NCBI RefSeq assembly: GCF_003315295.1 | Contig: NZ_QNRI01000014.1 | Span: forward strand, 1-55,878 | Direction: 5' to 3' | DNA length: 55,878 nt | Source of the DNA: Paraliobacillus ryukyuensis | Lineage (GTDB): Bacteria > Bacillota > Bacilli > Bacillales > Amphibacillaceae | Part shown: piece after piece, positions 17,316 through 24,010 of the stretch | Numbering within the stretch: position 1 is the stretch's first letter | Layout of the letters: each line of letters starts with the position of its first letter | Position numbers and translations under genes: made by a program | Notes under the pieces: generated by a model | What the model saw: the letters and a program-made list of their open reading frames with translations, nothing else | What the model was told of the DNA's origin: nothing | The model's database searches: none

Positions 17316-18299
17316 ATGATGCAAGTACATCCGATGTGGGATAGCTATCCTGAGCTAAGAGAAGACTTAAGCAATGTATTAGAATTGATTAACAAACATA
17401 TTCGTGTGCGTGACAAAAACGTCAATGCGATCATTAAAGATAGAATTTTTGGTGGAGGTAAGCTCTTACGCCCGATATACTCGATACTATGTTCAAATAT
17501 TGGACCCGACAAGGACAAAGATCGTGCTATTGCAGTAGCTGCCGCATTAGAAACGTTGCACATGGCAACATTAATCCATGATGATGTTATTGATGGTGCT
17601 TCCACCAGACATGGGAAACAAACGTTACACACTAGCGAAGGAAGTAAATTTGCCATTTATGCTGGCGACTATTTATTTTCTGTGTGTTTTACCATTCTTT
17701 CTCGACATGCGACATCATTAGCACACTTAGAATTTAATTCGCGAAGTATGGAAAAAGTTTTGAGTGGGGAATTAGACCAATTAAATGCCCGTTTTCAACC
17801 GCCAACGAGTGTAAAAGGTTATCTGTCACGGATATCTGGAAAAACAGCACAATTATTTGCAGTTAGCTGTTACTCTGGAGCTATAGAAAGTAAAGCAACA
17901 AAAAAACAAGCACGCAATGCTTGGAATATGGGACATTATATTGGTATGGCTTTTCAAATTATGGATGACATTTTAGATTATCAAGGACAAGAACAAACGG
18001 TAGGAAAACCAATCATGGCCGATGTTAAACAGGGGATATATACATTGCCATTAATCTATGCCATGCAAAGCAATCCAAAACAACTCCAAACGCTATTACA
18101 AAAAAATGAAGACCTATCTTCAAATGATATGGAAATGATATTAGCTACAATTAAACAAGAAAAAGGTCTAGAAAAATCAAGAAAATTAGCTGAACGTTAT
18201 ACAAACAAAGCATTAAAAGAAATGAAAAAATTACCTGAGGGCACTTATAAAGATTATTTATATACCATTACTATGAAACTATTAACACGGCTATTTTAA
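17316..18299 (+). CDS. dmkB: Polyprenyl diphosphate synthase, likely DmkB
   Basis: Trans-isoprenyl diphosphate synthase that builds the long isoprenoid tail from IPP and an allylic diphosphate. The two aspartate-rich motifs are LIHDDVIDGA (about residues 87-96) and QIMDDILDYQ (about 212-221). At 327 residues it resembles heptaprenyl/solanesyl synthases more than farnesyl synthase. It ends the ndh2-eetB-dmkB arm and is followed by a terminator. In Listeria, DmkB supplies the side chain for the EET-specific quinone made by DmkA. Two adjacent ATGs (17316 and 17319) are possible starts after AGAGG. Confidence 0.85.
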   Translation: MMQVHPMWDSYPELREDLSNVLELINKHIRVRDKNVNAIIKDRIFGGGKLLRPIYSILCSNIGPDKDKDRAIAVAAALETLHMATLIHDDVIDGASTRHGKQTLHTSEGSKFAIYAGDYLFSVCFTILSRHATSLAHLEFNSRSMEKVLSGELDQLNARFQPPTSVKGYLSRISGKTAQLFAVSCYSGAIESKATKKQARNAWNMGHYIGMAFQIMDDILDYQGQEQTVGKPIMADVKQGIYTLPLIYAMQSNPKQLQTLLQKNEDLSSNDMEMILATIKQEKGLEKSRKLAERYTNKALKEMKKLPEGTYKDYLYTITMKLLTRLF

Positions 18300-18327
18300 A
18301 AATCGGGATCTAATCCCGATTTTTTTA
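18298..18327. terminator. Bidirectional terminator between dmkB and the HesB-like gene
   Basis: Perfect 8-bp stem ATCGGGAT/ATCCCGAT with a 3-base loop (18302-18320), flanked by A and T runs on either side, between two convergent genes. Confidence 0.9.
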
Positions 18328-18633
18328 TTTAGCATTATCATTATTAATTGGAGTGAATTCAAAAACCGCTTCTTCTTGCCCCATCTTTATCGCTAAATCA
18401 TATTGGTTTAGAAACCAAGCATCTTGTTCACTAAAGTAAAAGGTCACCCCATCAAAGTTTTGATAATGGCTCATCTCTCCATCTTTTCCAATAGATACTC
18501 CCAAGAAATAATTCGGGTGTGCTGTAGGTATGCCACCATACAATTTCACATAAAAATGAACATAATCACCTGAATCTAAATCCATTTCTTCTTGATACCA
18601 CTTAGCAGCTTCTTCTGTCATATGCATTGCCAT
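18325..18633 (-). CDS. HesB/IscA-like protein (YneR type) without cysteines
   Basis: A 102-residue cytoplasmic protein resembling the YneR group of the HesB/IscA fold; it begins MTEEAAKWYQEEMDL after four leader residues. The ribosome-binding site AAGGGGTGA supports the start at 18633. The sequence has no cysteine at all, so it cannot bind an Fe-S cluster the way IscA does. The function of YneR-type proteins is unknown. It converges on dmkB. It is followed upstream by a long stretch without clear genes. Confidence 0.7.
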   Translation of the reverse strand: MAMHMTEEAAKWYQEEMDLDSGDYVHFYVKLYGGIPTAHPNYFLGVSIGKDGEMSHYQNFDGVTFYFSEQDAWFLNQYDLAIKMGQEEAVFEFTPINNDNAK

Positions 18634-18786
18634 TTATGTCACCCCTTTTTGCTTATGCAAAGTGTAGTTTTCCTTAAGTATTATTCTGCACTTTTTACTA
18701 TTGGAATACAACCGTTATGTTTGCGTAGTACTTGGCTCGTTCAAACGTGGTAAACGTATCAGTGAACATTTAGGTTCTCTGTCAAA

Positions 18787-18818
18787 TGTGGTGGTGTGAA
18801 TCTCACTCCACCATCTCT
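18787..18818 (+). terminator. Hairpin followed by T-rich sequence
   Basis: Arms TGGTGG-T-GTGA and TCAC-T-CCACCA around an ATC loop, with one T-T mismatch, followed on the plus strand by TCTCTTTT. It could be a terminator left from a lost plus-strand gene. Confidence 0.4.
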
Positions 18819-18859
18819 TTTGCTAAAAGGCAATAGGATTATGCATAAACCGCAGAAGG

Positions 18860-18965
18860 GAATATACTCACTTTCCGCGGACGAACGCCCGAGCCTCCTC
18901 GCAAAACCCGCTGTGGGGTCTCGGATCACCCGTTTTTCCGCAGGAGTCTCGAATATTTTCTCTGC
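18860..18965 (-). repeat. GC-rich structured repeat of the type scattered through Bacillaceae genomes
   Basis: On the minus strand the motifs GAGACTCCTGCGGAAAAACG, GAGACCCCACAGCG, GCGAGGAGGCTCGGGCG and TCCGCGGAAAGTGAGTATAT follow in order. This arrangement is familiar to me from intergenic regions of many Bacillus-related genomes, where it is highly repeated; I recall no settled name or function. Its GC content is clearly above the AT-rich surroundings and it is full of short complementary segments (CTGCGG/CCGCGG, GGAGGCTC/GAGACTCC). Only one copy is visible in this window. Confidence 0.55.
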
Positions 18966-19025
18966 TAAGTTCCTTTACGCTAAAGCCTTTCTAACCTCTT
19001 GTCGCCACAATATTTTCTTTTTCAA

Positions 19026-19256
19026 TCATTCAAAATCTTTACTGCCATATGACAAAGGCTTTGCCACTTTAATCGTGTTATTGACATTTTCTATGTATCC
19101 ATTGTTAAAAAGATACATAAAGATGGGCACTTCTGCTTTTTCACCTTGGTATAAAGCAAAGCACCACAAAGAAAACATCTCATTCACTATGCATATCCCA
19201 AACACCCACATGCTTGTCTTTAATCCCAACATTTCTATAATAAAATGATTTTGCAC
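19026..19256 (-). CDS. Small hypothetical protein, weak support
   Basis: A 76-residue frame starting with GTG, nine bases after a good AAAGGAG. It has two hydrophobic stretches (about 10-35 and 44-52), suggesting a small membrane protein. I recognise no family. It lies in the gene-poor stretch and may be a remnant or chance frame; the ribosome-binding site is its only positive evidence. Confidence 0.3.
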   Translation of the reverse strand: MQNHFIIEMLGLKTSMWVFGICIVNEMFSLWCFALYQGEKAEVPIFMYLFNNGYIENVNNTIKVAKPLSYGSKDFE

Positions 19257-19437
19257 TCTTTCCCTCTCCTTTGACCTTTTATCTCAACAACTTTAGGTTA
19301 ACAAAAGAGAGGTGCATGAGTATGTTTTTTTGCCCACTGTAGAAACTCCGTTGTGATAGAAGACACCACCACATTCCTTATAGAGCAAACATTTTTAAGA
19401 TAATAGACTAAAGTTACATCTTGTTTGTTATAAATAC

Positions 19438-19473
19438 AAAAAAAGCTATCTTTTTAAAGATAGCTTTTTTTGT
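19438..19473. terminator. Lipoprotein gene terminator
   Basis: A 16-bp inverted repeat (19438-19453 and 19456-19471) with a 2-base loop and A/T runs at both ends, a few bases past the lipoprotein stop. Confidence 0.9.
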
Positions 19474-19478
19474 ATTCA

Positions 19479-20042
19479 TTATTCAGCTGAAGTTTCACCA
19501 GTAACTGTACCTTCAAGTGTAGCTGAATCTTGTAATTCTTGACTTGCAAATGTTAAGTTTCCATCAATTGTTGCTTCTGATCCAAGTTGGAAACCTTCAG
19601 CTTCTACATACACATCACCAGCTAATGTACCACCAGCAAAGTTTAAGTTCGGGCTTTGTACGGTCATTTTTGGTGTAGTAATTGTAAATGCTTCAGTAAT
19701 GTTATGGTCTTCGTCTTGTGTGTAAGGAGCAATTTTACGATATAGATCGTTTGCTTCGTCACCTTTGTCATGGAAATCGCCTGCTACTACTACTTCATCT
19801 TCTAATGTGATATCATTAAGTGTAGCAATAATCCAAGTACCTTCTGTTGATACTGCATCAACAAATGCTTGTGATTCGTCAACGATTGATGCTGTTGTTA
19901 CGGCATCAGTTTCTTCATCTGCTGCTGGCTCTTCTTCTGTTGCTGTATCATCTCCAGAAGCGTTATCTCCAGAATCATCAGATCCACATGCTGCTAAAAG
20001 TGATACAGAAAGAATCATTGCTAAAAACAATTTAAATTTCAT
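19479..20042 (-). CDS. pplA: Lipoprotein with ApbE-type flavinylation motif, likely PplA counterpart
   Basis: A 187-residue secreted lipoprotein. The signal peptide ends in the lipobox LLAAC with Cys19 as lipidation site, followed by an acidic, Ser/Asp/Glu-rich linker (20-45). DAVTTAS (46-52) matches the ApbE acceptor pattern D-x-x-(S/T)-x-A-(S/T). The rest is a soluble domain with segments such as GDVYVEAEGF that may form a beta-rich fold. GGGGGAAAC precedes the ATG. In Listeria, PplA is the FMN-bearing lipoprotein that hands electrons to iron. The nearby FmnB and a shared operator with ndh2 support the same role. The identity is inferred from context, lipobox and motif, not from recognised full-length similarity. 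Confidence 0.65.
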   Translation of the reverse strand: MKFKLFLAMILSVSLLAACGSDDSGDNASGDDTATEEEPAADEETDAVTTASIVDESQAFVDAVSTEGTWIIATLNDITLEDEVVVAGDFHDKGDEANDLYRKIAPYTQDEDHNITEAFTITTPKMTVQSPNLNFAGGTLAGDVYVEAEGFQLGSEATIDGNLTFASQELQDSATLEGTVTGETSAE

Positions 20043-20133
20043 TATTGTTTCCCCCTATTTATTTAGTACTGTATCTTACATTGTTAATATTAACATACTT
20101 TAAAGACTTATTTGAAGGGAATGTGTGTATATT

Positions 20134-20151
20134 TTGTGAAAAATTGAACAA
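20134..20151. promoter_or_regulatory. Rex-like operator upstream of the lipoprotein gene
   Basis: TTGTGAAAAATTGAACAA differs at one position from the reverse complement of the ndh2 operator (TTGTGAAATATTGAACAA). It lies about 92-109 bases upstream of the lipoprotein start. The near identity of two 18-mers 5.6 kb apart points to common control of the two units. Confidence 0.65.
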
Positions 20152-20282
20152 AAAATTTGAATAAACTTACCTTGTTTTTAAAAAATTTTAGATAAAACGC
20201 GCAAATAAATCGCTTTAATTTATATTTTTATTACAAAGTATAACAATTTTACTTTGATCAGTTATGCACAGTGTATAGCATA

Positions 20283-20308
20283 GAAAAGCCACTATCGTTC
20301 ATAGTGGC
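20283..20308 (-). terminator. Terminator downstream of yabR
   Basis: Perfect 8-bp stem GCCACTAT/ATAGTGGC with a 5-base loop, then TTTTCT on the minus strand. It lies 124 bases past the yabR stop. Confidence 0.7.
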
Positions 20309-20431
20309 AACTACATCTTCTATTTATATAATATTTATAATAACAAAAGCTTTCTCGTTTGTTTACACCATAAAATAAAGTGCAAACCCTGTATTCTTTT
20401 TCATTCGGGTTGGATACGTTAGACAGCAAGT

Positions 20432-20842
20432 TTAACCTTTCTTAGCACCTCGACCTCCACGTTTGGATTCGGTATGCTTACGCAATGTTGCTAAACGATC
20501 TTCTGAATCTTTTAAAAATCGATTCATTTTTGATTCAAATGACTCAGTACGCTCGCGATTATTTTTTTGGTTATTATTCTTGCGACGCCCTTGTCCTTGA
20601 TTTGGATTATCTTTTGCTTTTTTTATAGATAATCCGATTTTACCATCTTTTTCAACATTAATGACTTTAACGGTTACTTCATCTCCAACAGTTAAATGTT
20701 CATTAATATCCTTTACATAATTATCGGCAACTTCACTAATATGGACAAGTCCAGTCGTTCCTTCTTTTAATTCGACAAATGCCCCAAAATTAGTAATTCC
20801 TGTTACCTTACCCTGCAACTTGCTGCCTACTTCGATTGACAT
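20432..20842 (-). CDS. yabR: S1-domain RNA-binding protein YabR
   Basis: A 136-residue cytoplasmic protein with one S1 domain (about 1-72; GKVTGITNFGAFVEL, GLVHISEVAD, VINVEKDGKIGLSIKKA) and a basic, Gln/Asn/Arg-rich tail ending RGGRGAKKG. It resembles general stress protein 13 and the S1 repeat of polynucleotide phosphorylase, and probably binds RNA or ribosomes. It follows divIC as in B. subtilis. Beyond it the conserved order breaks, and the EET block begins. Confidence 0.9.
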   Translation of the reverse strand: MSIEVGSKLQGKVTGITNFGAFVELKEGTTGLVHISEVADNYVKDINEHLTVGDEVTVKVINVEKDGKIGLSIKKAKDNPNQGQGRRKNNNQKNNRERTESFESKMNRFLKDSEDRLATLRKHTESKRGGRGAKKG

Positions 20843-20917
20843 AAAAGTAATGCTCCTCCTTAGATTTTAAAAAAAGATATACTACAGTTATATTATATAT
20901 AAGCAATGAAAAGCGTG

Positions 20918-21301
20918 TCAATAAGACGGATCTGTTTCGGGCAGTTTAAACACAATTTCACCCTCTTCAGTAAAGAAATAGTTTGTTTTGGCTATTTGTA
21001 ACACATAATCTTCATCGTTAAGGAGATTAACTTTTTGCGTTAGATCTGCTTCTTCTGTTTGCAGCGATTGCAACTCTTCTTGTTTTGCTTGATAAGTTGC
21101 TTTTTTATCTGCATAAAGCACCCGTTGATTAATGTGGTACGTAATAATAACGCCAAAGGTCACACAAACAATGATAGCAAACAGGGCTAGGCGGCGTTTT
21201 AACCGCTTTTTCTTTTTTCGTTGTCTTTCTACATAGGCATCATATTTTTTTACATAAGTAGAATCGATTCGTGATACATTACGTTGATGTTTCGCCCCCA
21301 C
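20918..21301 (-). CDS. divIC: Cell-division protein DivIC (FtsB-like)
   Basis: Bitopic septum protein of 127 residues that forms a complex with FtsL and DivIB at the division site. It has a basic cytoplasmic N-terminus (RQRKKKKRLKRR, about 29-40), one membrane segment (about 41-58), and an outer coiled coil (about 65-105). The C-terminal ILQIAKTNYFFTEEGEIVF-like segment is typical of the family. It follows yabQ by 7 bases, keeping the yabP-yabQ-divIC operon. Confidence 0.92.
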   Translation of the reverse strand: MGAKHQRNVSRIDSTYVKKYDAYVERQRKKKKRLKRRLALFAIIVCVTFGVIITYHINQRVLYADKKATYQAKQEELQSLQTEEADLTQKVNLLNDEDYVLQIAKTNYFFTEEGEIVFKLPETDPSY

Positions 21302-21308
21302 TAATTTA

Positions 21309-21908
21309 CTACCTCCTTTTATACCAAATAGACTTCCATCTTTTTATTATAATATTCTCTATTTTACTATAAAATCCTCTTAATGAAACTAAGTATTTTT
21401 TCGCATTTTCTGGTAGTATCCGTTTTAAACCTTTCCCTAATAACCGAAATGGAAAACCTACTATGTGCATGATTATTTGTAAAACAGAAAATACAACTCT
21501 TAAAAAGAACAAAAGGATGGTTAATAGCAATTGCAGAAGCGCCTTGATCGGTCGAATGATTGCACCATAAACAAGTCGGATTAAAAAAGCGAACCCTCTA
21601 CGTATGTATTGTAGCATGAGCTCCAATAACCGTTGATAGAGCTTAGCAAATAGACTTTTGTAAATGGCAACACCCAAAAAAATAGAGAGAAAAATATAGA
21701 CTCGGAGTGTACCTTGATTCACTAAGAATAACAAATAAAATAACACAAGAGTTTGCAATAGCCAAAAACAAATTTCTAAACTATAAGCTATAAGCAAACG
21801 GTTTTTCCAATGTATTGCTATTCGACGAAAAGTATCAAGTGCGCAACCCAGATAAAACCCTCCACCGATCATTGAAATAATCGTGCTAAATTGGATAGTT
21901 AAACTCAT
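21309..21908 (-). CDS. yabQ: Spore cortex biosynthesis protein YabQ
   Basis: A membrane protein of 199 residues, with about four to five hydrophobic segments in the first 170. In B. subtilis YabQ is made in the mother cell under sigma-E and is needed for the spore cortex. Its start overlaps the yabP stop by 4 bases (ATGA), so the pair is coupled. The positively charged C-terminus (KRWKSIWYKRR) would face the cytoplasm. Length is similar to B. subtilis YabQ (211). Confidence 0.88.
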   Translation of the reverse strand: MSLTIQFSTIISMIGGGFYLGCALDTFRRIAIHWKNRLLIAYSLEICFWLLQTLVLFYLLFLVNQGTLRVYIFLSIFLGVAIYKSLFAKLYQRLLELMLQYIRRGFAFLIRLVYGAIIRPIKALLQLLLTILLFFLRVVFSVLQIIMHIVGFPFRLLGKGLKRILPENAKKYLVSLRGFYSKIENIIIKRWKSIWYKRR

Positions 21909-22207
21909 TTAAACAGCTTACTAAAGAGCCCTTTAGTTTTATCCCCTTGTTGTTCATCCATGTAAGATAACTCATGAATTTTCCCCTTGATCGCTACATT
22001 TCCTTGCTCAACATCTAAGTTTTTGATTTGTAAGTTTTCTCCGCGAATCATCATATAACCCATTACGGTTTGTAATAGAAATTCCTCATTATCAAAACTA
22101 TCTACTTCTTTCACTCCGCTTATCTCGATCGTGCGGCGGTTATTCACACGAACAAAATGCTCCGTTTGTATTGTTGGTGATGGATAACGTTGATGTTCTT
22201 GTACCAT
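21905..22207 (-). CDS. yabP: Sporulation protein YabP
   Basis: A 100-residue soluble protein (YabP/YqfC family), the same length as the B. subtilis one. The start at 22207 (MVQEHQRYPS) has GGGAGG 8 bases upstream. The family core reads RRTIEISGVKEVDSFDNEEF followed by MIRGENLQIKNLDVEQGNVAIKG. It is expressed under sigma-E in B. subtilis and belongs to the cortex-related group with yabQ, though its biochemical role is unknown. Confidence 0.9.
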   Translation of the reverse strand: MVQEHQRYPSPTIQTEHFVRVNNRRTIEISGVKEVDSFDNEEFLLQTVMGYMMIRGENLQIKNLDVEQGNVAIKGKIHELSYMDEQQGDKTKGLFSKLFK

Positions 22208-22271
22208 AAAAAATCCCTCCCTTATCATTTCTACTATATGACGGGAAGGACAAGTTTAGAACATAACAGGA

Positions 22272-22529
22272 TTACTTAACTGCTTCTTCTTTTTGTATTT
22301 TATATAAAGTAGTAGCTTCATCTTTTTTCACTGTTTCTCTAAGCGATTCAACTACAATGGTAAGACGCTTTTGACCGAATTGAATGGTTAATTCATCCCC
22401 CACCGCTACATTGGTCGATGCTTTTGCTTGATTGCCATTAATCGTAATTCTTCCTTGATCAGCTACTTCTTTAGCTAACGTACGTCTCTTAATCAATCGA
22501 GAAATCTTTAAAAATTTATCCAATCGCAT
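22272..22529 (-). CDS. rqcP: Ribosome quality control protein RqcP (S4-like, YabO)
   Basis: A small 85-residue RNA-binding protein with an S4 domain (MRLDKFLKISRLIKRRTLAK, 1-20). In B. subtilis it binds the stalled 50S subunit with peptidyl-tRNA and helps RqcH add alanine tails to incomplete chains. It lies between mazG and yabP as in B. subtilis. The similar heat-shock protein Hsp15 is an alternative name for the family. Confidence 0.9.
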   Translation of the reverse strand: MRLDKFLKISRLIKRRTLAKEVADQGRITINGNQAKASTNVAVGDELTIQFGQKRLTIVVESLRETVKKDEATTLYKIQKEEAVK

Positions 22530-22553
22530 GACTTATCCTACACTCCTTTGCAC

Positions 22554-24005
22554 TCATTCTTGTTTTTTAGCTTCATTCCAAAGTACATCTAATTCATCAA
22601 GCGTAAATTCTTTCATTCCACGCTGTTCAATGGCGATTCTTTGTTCCATGAAACGAAATCGACGAATGAACTTCTGGTTCGTTTGTTCTAAGGCAAGATT
22701 AGCGTTAACTTTATAATATCTCGCTATATTCACAATAGCAAATAGAACATCTCCTAATTCTTTTTCTATCTCCATCTCATTCGATTCCTCTATTGCTATT
22801 CGTACTTCATTAATCTCCTCTGTTATCTTTTCCCATATCGGAGCTGGTGTTGACCAATCGAACCCTACTTTTGCTGCTTCACGCTGTAATCCTTCTGCTT
22901 TTACTAATGGAGAAGCAGCGGATGGAATTCGATCGAGAACGGACACTGCTTGTGCTGTCTCTTTCTCTGCTTCTTTGATCGCTTGCCAATTGTTTAGTAC
23001 ATCTGCTTCTGTTTCCACGTTTGCCGTACCAAAAACATGTGGATGCCTACGAATCATTTTCTCAGTAACTGTACGAATCACGTCATCAATAGTAAAATAA
23101 CCACTATCTTCTCCAATTTGACTATGTAACATTACCTGTAATAATACATCTCCGAGTTCTTCTATGATGCCATCATCATCTTCTTGATTAATTGCGTCAA
23201 TTAATTCATATGCTTCTTCAATTAAATACTTTCGTAAAGAAACGTTGGTTTGTTTTTGATCCCACGGACACCCATTTGGTCCTCTAAGGATAGCGATAGT
23301 ATCCCGCAGACGAAAGAATTGATGATTTAACGCTTCAGCTTGAACAGGGGGAACATAAACACTAGTTAGATTACTTAAGTTTACTTCTTGATCTAAAGCT
23401 ACTAACGGAATCGTTTGGATGTTCTCTTGTTCACTGCCAACTGCTTCTACAACTGTCACAGGGTGATCCGGTGATAAATCTTCGAGCAGGGATAGTTTTA
23501 CTTCTGAAGCAATAAATCGATCATACACCTGACAAAAAATTAAATGTTGCCGATAATCAATTTGATTTCTAGTAAAACTCGTTGCGTCAAGAAATTGAAA
23601 ACCATCAATGGGATCAATTTTTAACGCAGAGAATAGTGGATCTAAATAACTTTGTCCCCCAGATATTTTTACTTCAACATCTGAATTTCCCAATAATAAT
23701 TGCACTGTCTTCTCTGCTAGCATCGGATGCCCTGGTACAGCATACACTAATGACGTGTTATTTTGCGCTTGTGTGATAAGCGTTTGGGCAATGGTGGTAT
23801 AAACTTCTTCAAATGTATCATATTGTTCATAGATAGGATCAAATGCATGAAATGTCACACCTTCTTGCTCTAACGTCTCAATGACTGGATGATCCTTCGT
23901 CCTTACGTAAACTACATTTTCTTGTTTAGTTAATTTTCGATAAATACCTAAAGGTAGCTGATTAATATCTCCCGCACCTAATCCAATTACTTCAATAGTA
24001 TGCAT
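22554..24005 (-). CDS. mazG: MazG-type nucleotide pyrophosphohydrolase fused to a tetrapyrrole methylase-like domain (YabN)
   Basis: Two-part protein of 483 residues. The N-terminal 200 resemble a SAM-dependent tetrapyrrole methylase (IEVIGLGAGDINQLPLG; VYAVPGHPMLAEKTV). The C-terminal part is MazG, which hydrolyses NTPs to NMPs plus pyrophosphate; it shows two EExxE-type metal sites (LIEEAYELIDAI and ELGDVLLQVMLH; EIEKELGDVLFAIVNIARY). This YabN fusion is standard in bacilli. GGAGG precedes the start, and yabM ends 5 bases upstream of it, so they form one transcript. Confidence 0.92.
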   Translation of the reverse strand: MHTIEVIGLGAGDINQLPLGIYRKLTKQENVVYVRTKDHPVIETLEQEGVTFHAFDPIYEQYDTFEEVYTTIAQTLITQAQNNTSLVYAVPGHPMLAEKTVQLLLGNSDVEVKISGGQSYLDPLFSALKIDPIDGFQFLDATSFTRNQIDYRQHLIFCQVYDRFIASEVKLSLLEDLSPDHPVTVVEAVGSEQENIQTIPLVALDQEVNLSNLTSVYVPPVQAEALNHQFFRLRDTIAILRGPNGCPWDQKQTNVSLRKYLIEEAYELIDAINQEDDDGIIEELGDVLLQVMLHSQIGEDSGYFTIDDVIRTVTEKMIRRHPHVFGTANVETEADVLNNWQAIKEAEKETAQAVSVLDRIPSAASPLVKAEGLQREAAKVGFDWSTPAPIWEKITEEINEVRIAIEESNEMEIEKELGDVLFAIVNIARYYKVNANLALEQTNQKFIRRFRFMEQRIAIEQRGMKEFTLDELDVLWNEAKKQE

Positions 24006-24010
24006 GACGC

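Larger units (their letters stand above)
18634..19478. other. Gene-poor stretch between the HesB-like gene and the lipoprotein
   Basis: About 845 bases with no recognisable gene. It holds a hairpin (18787-18811), a GC-rich structured repeat (18860-18965), one weak small reading frame on the minus strand (19026-19256) and a terminator near 19438. A short frame near 18730-18800 (ending VLGSFKRGKRISEHLG) looks like a gene remnant, but I cannot place the family. Overall it looks like decayed or mobile DNA. Confidence 0.5.
20043..20431. other. Intergenic region upstream of the lipoprotein
   Basis: An AT-rich 389-base stretch with no gene. It contains the perfect palindrome TGTTAATATTAACA (20082-20095), the Rex-like site at 20134-20151 and the yabR terminator. 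No convincing sigma-A promoter stands out; TTCAAA-17-TTAATA on the minus strand is the best of several weak options. Confidence 0.5.

Noticed and set aside
18796-19248. 150-residue plus-strand frame in the gene-poor stretch
   Set aside because: It reads through the GC-rich repeat, has no ribosome-binding site and no recognisable domain.
20082-20095. Palindrome TGTTAATATTAACA as a named operator
   Set aside because: Perfect, but all-AT-rich and short; it matches no regulator I can name, so it is only noted in the intergenic entry.
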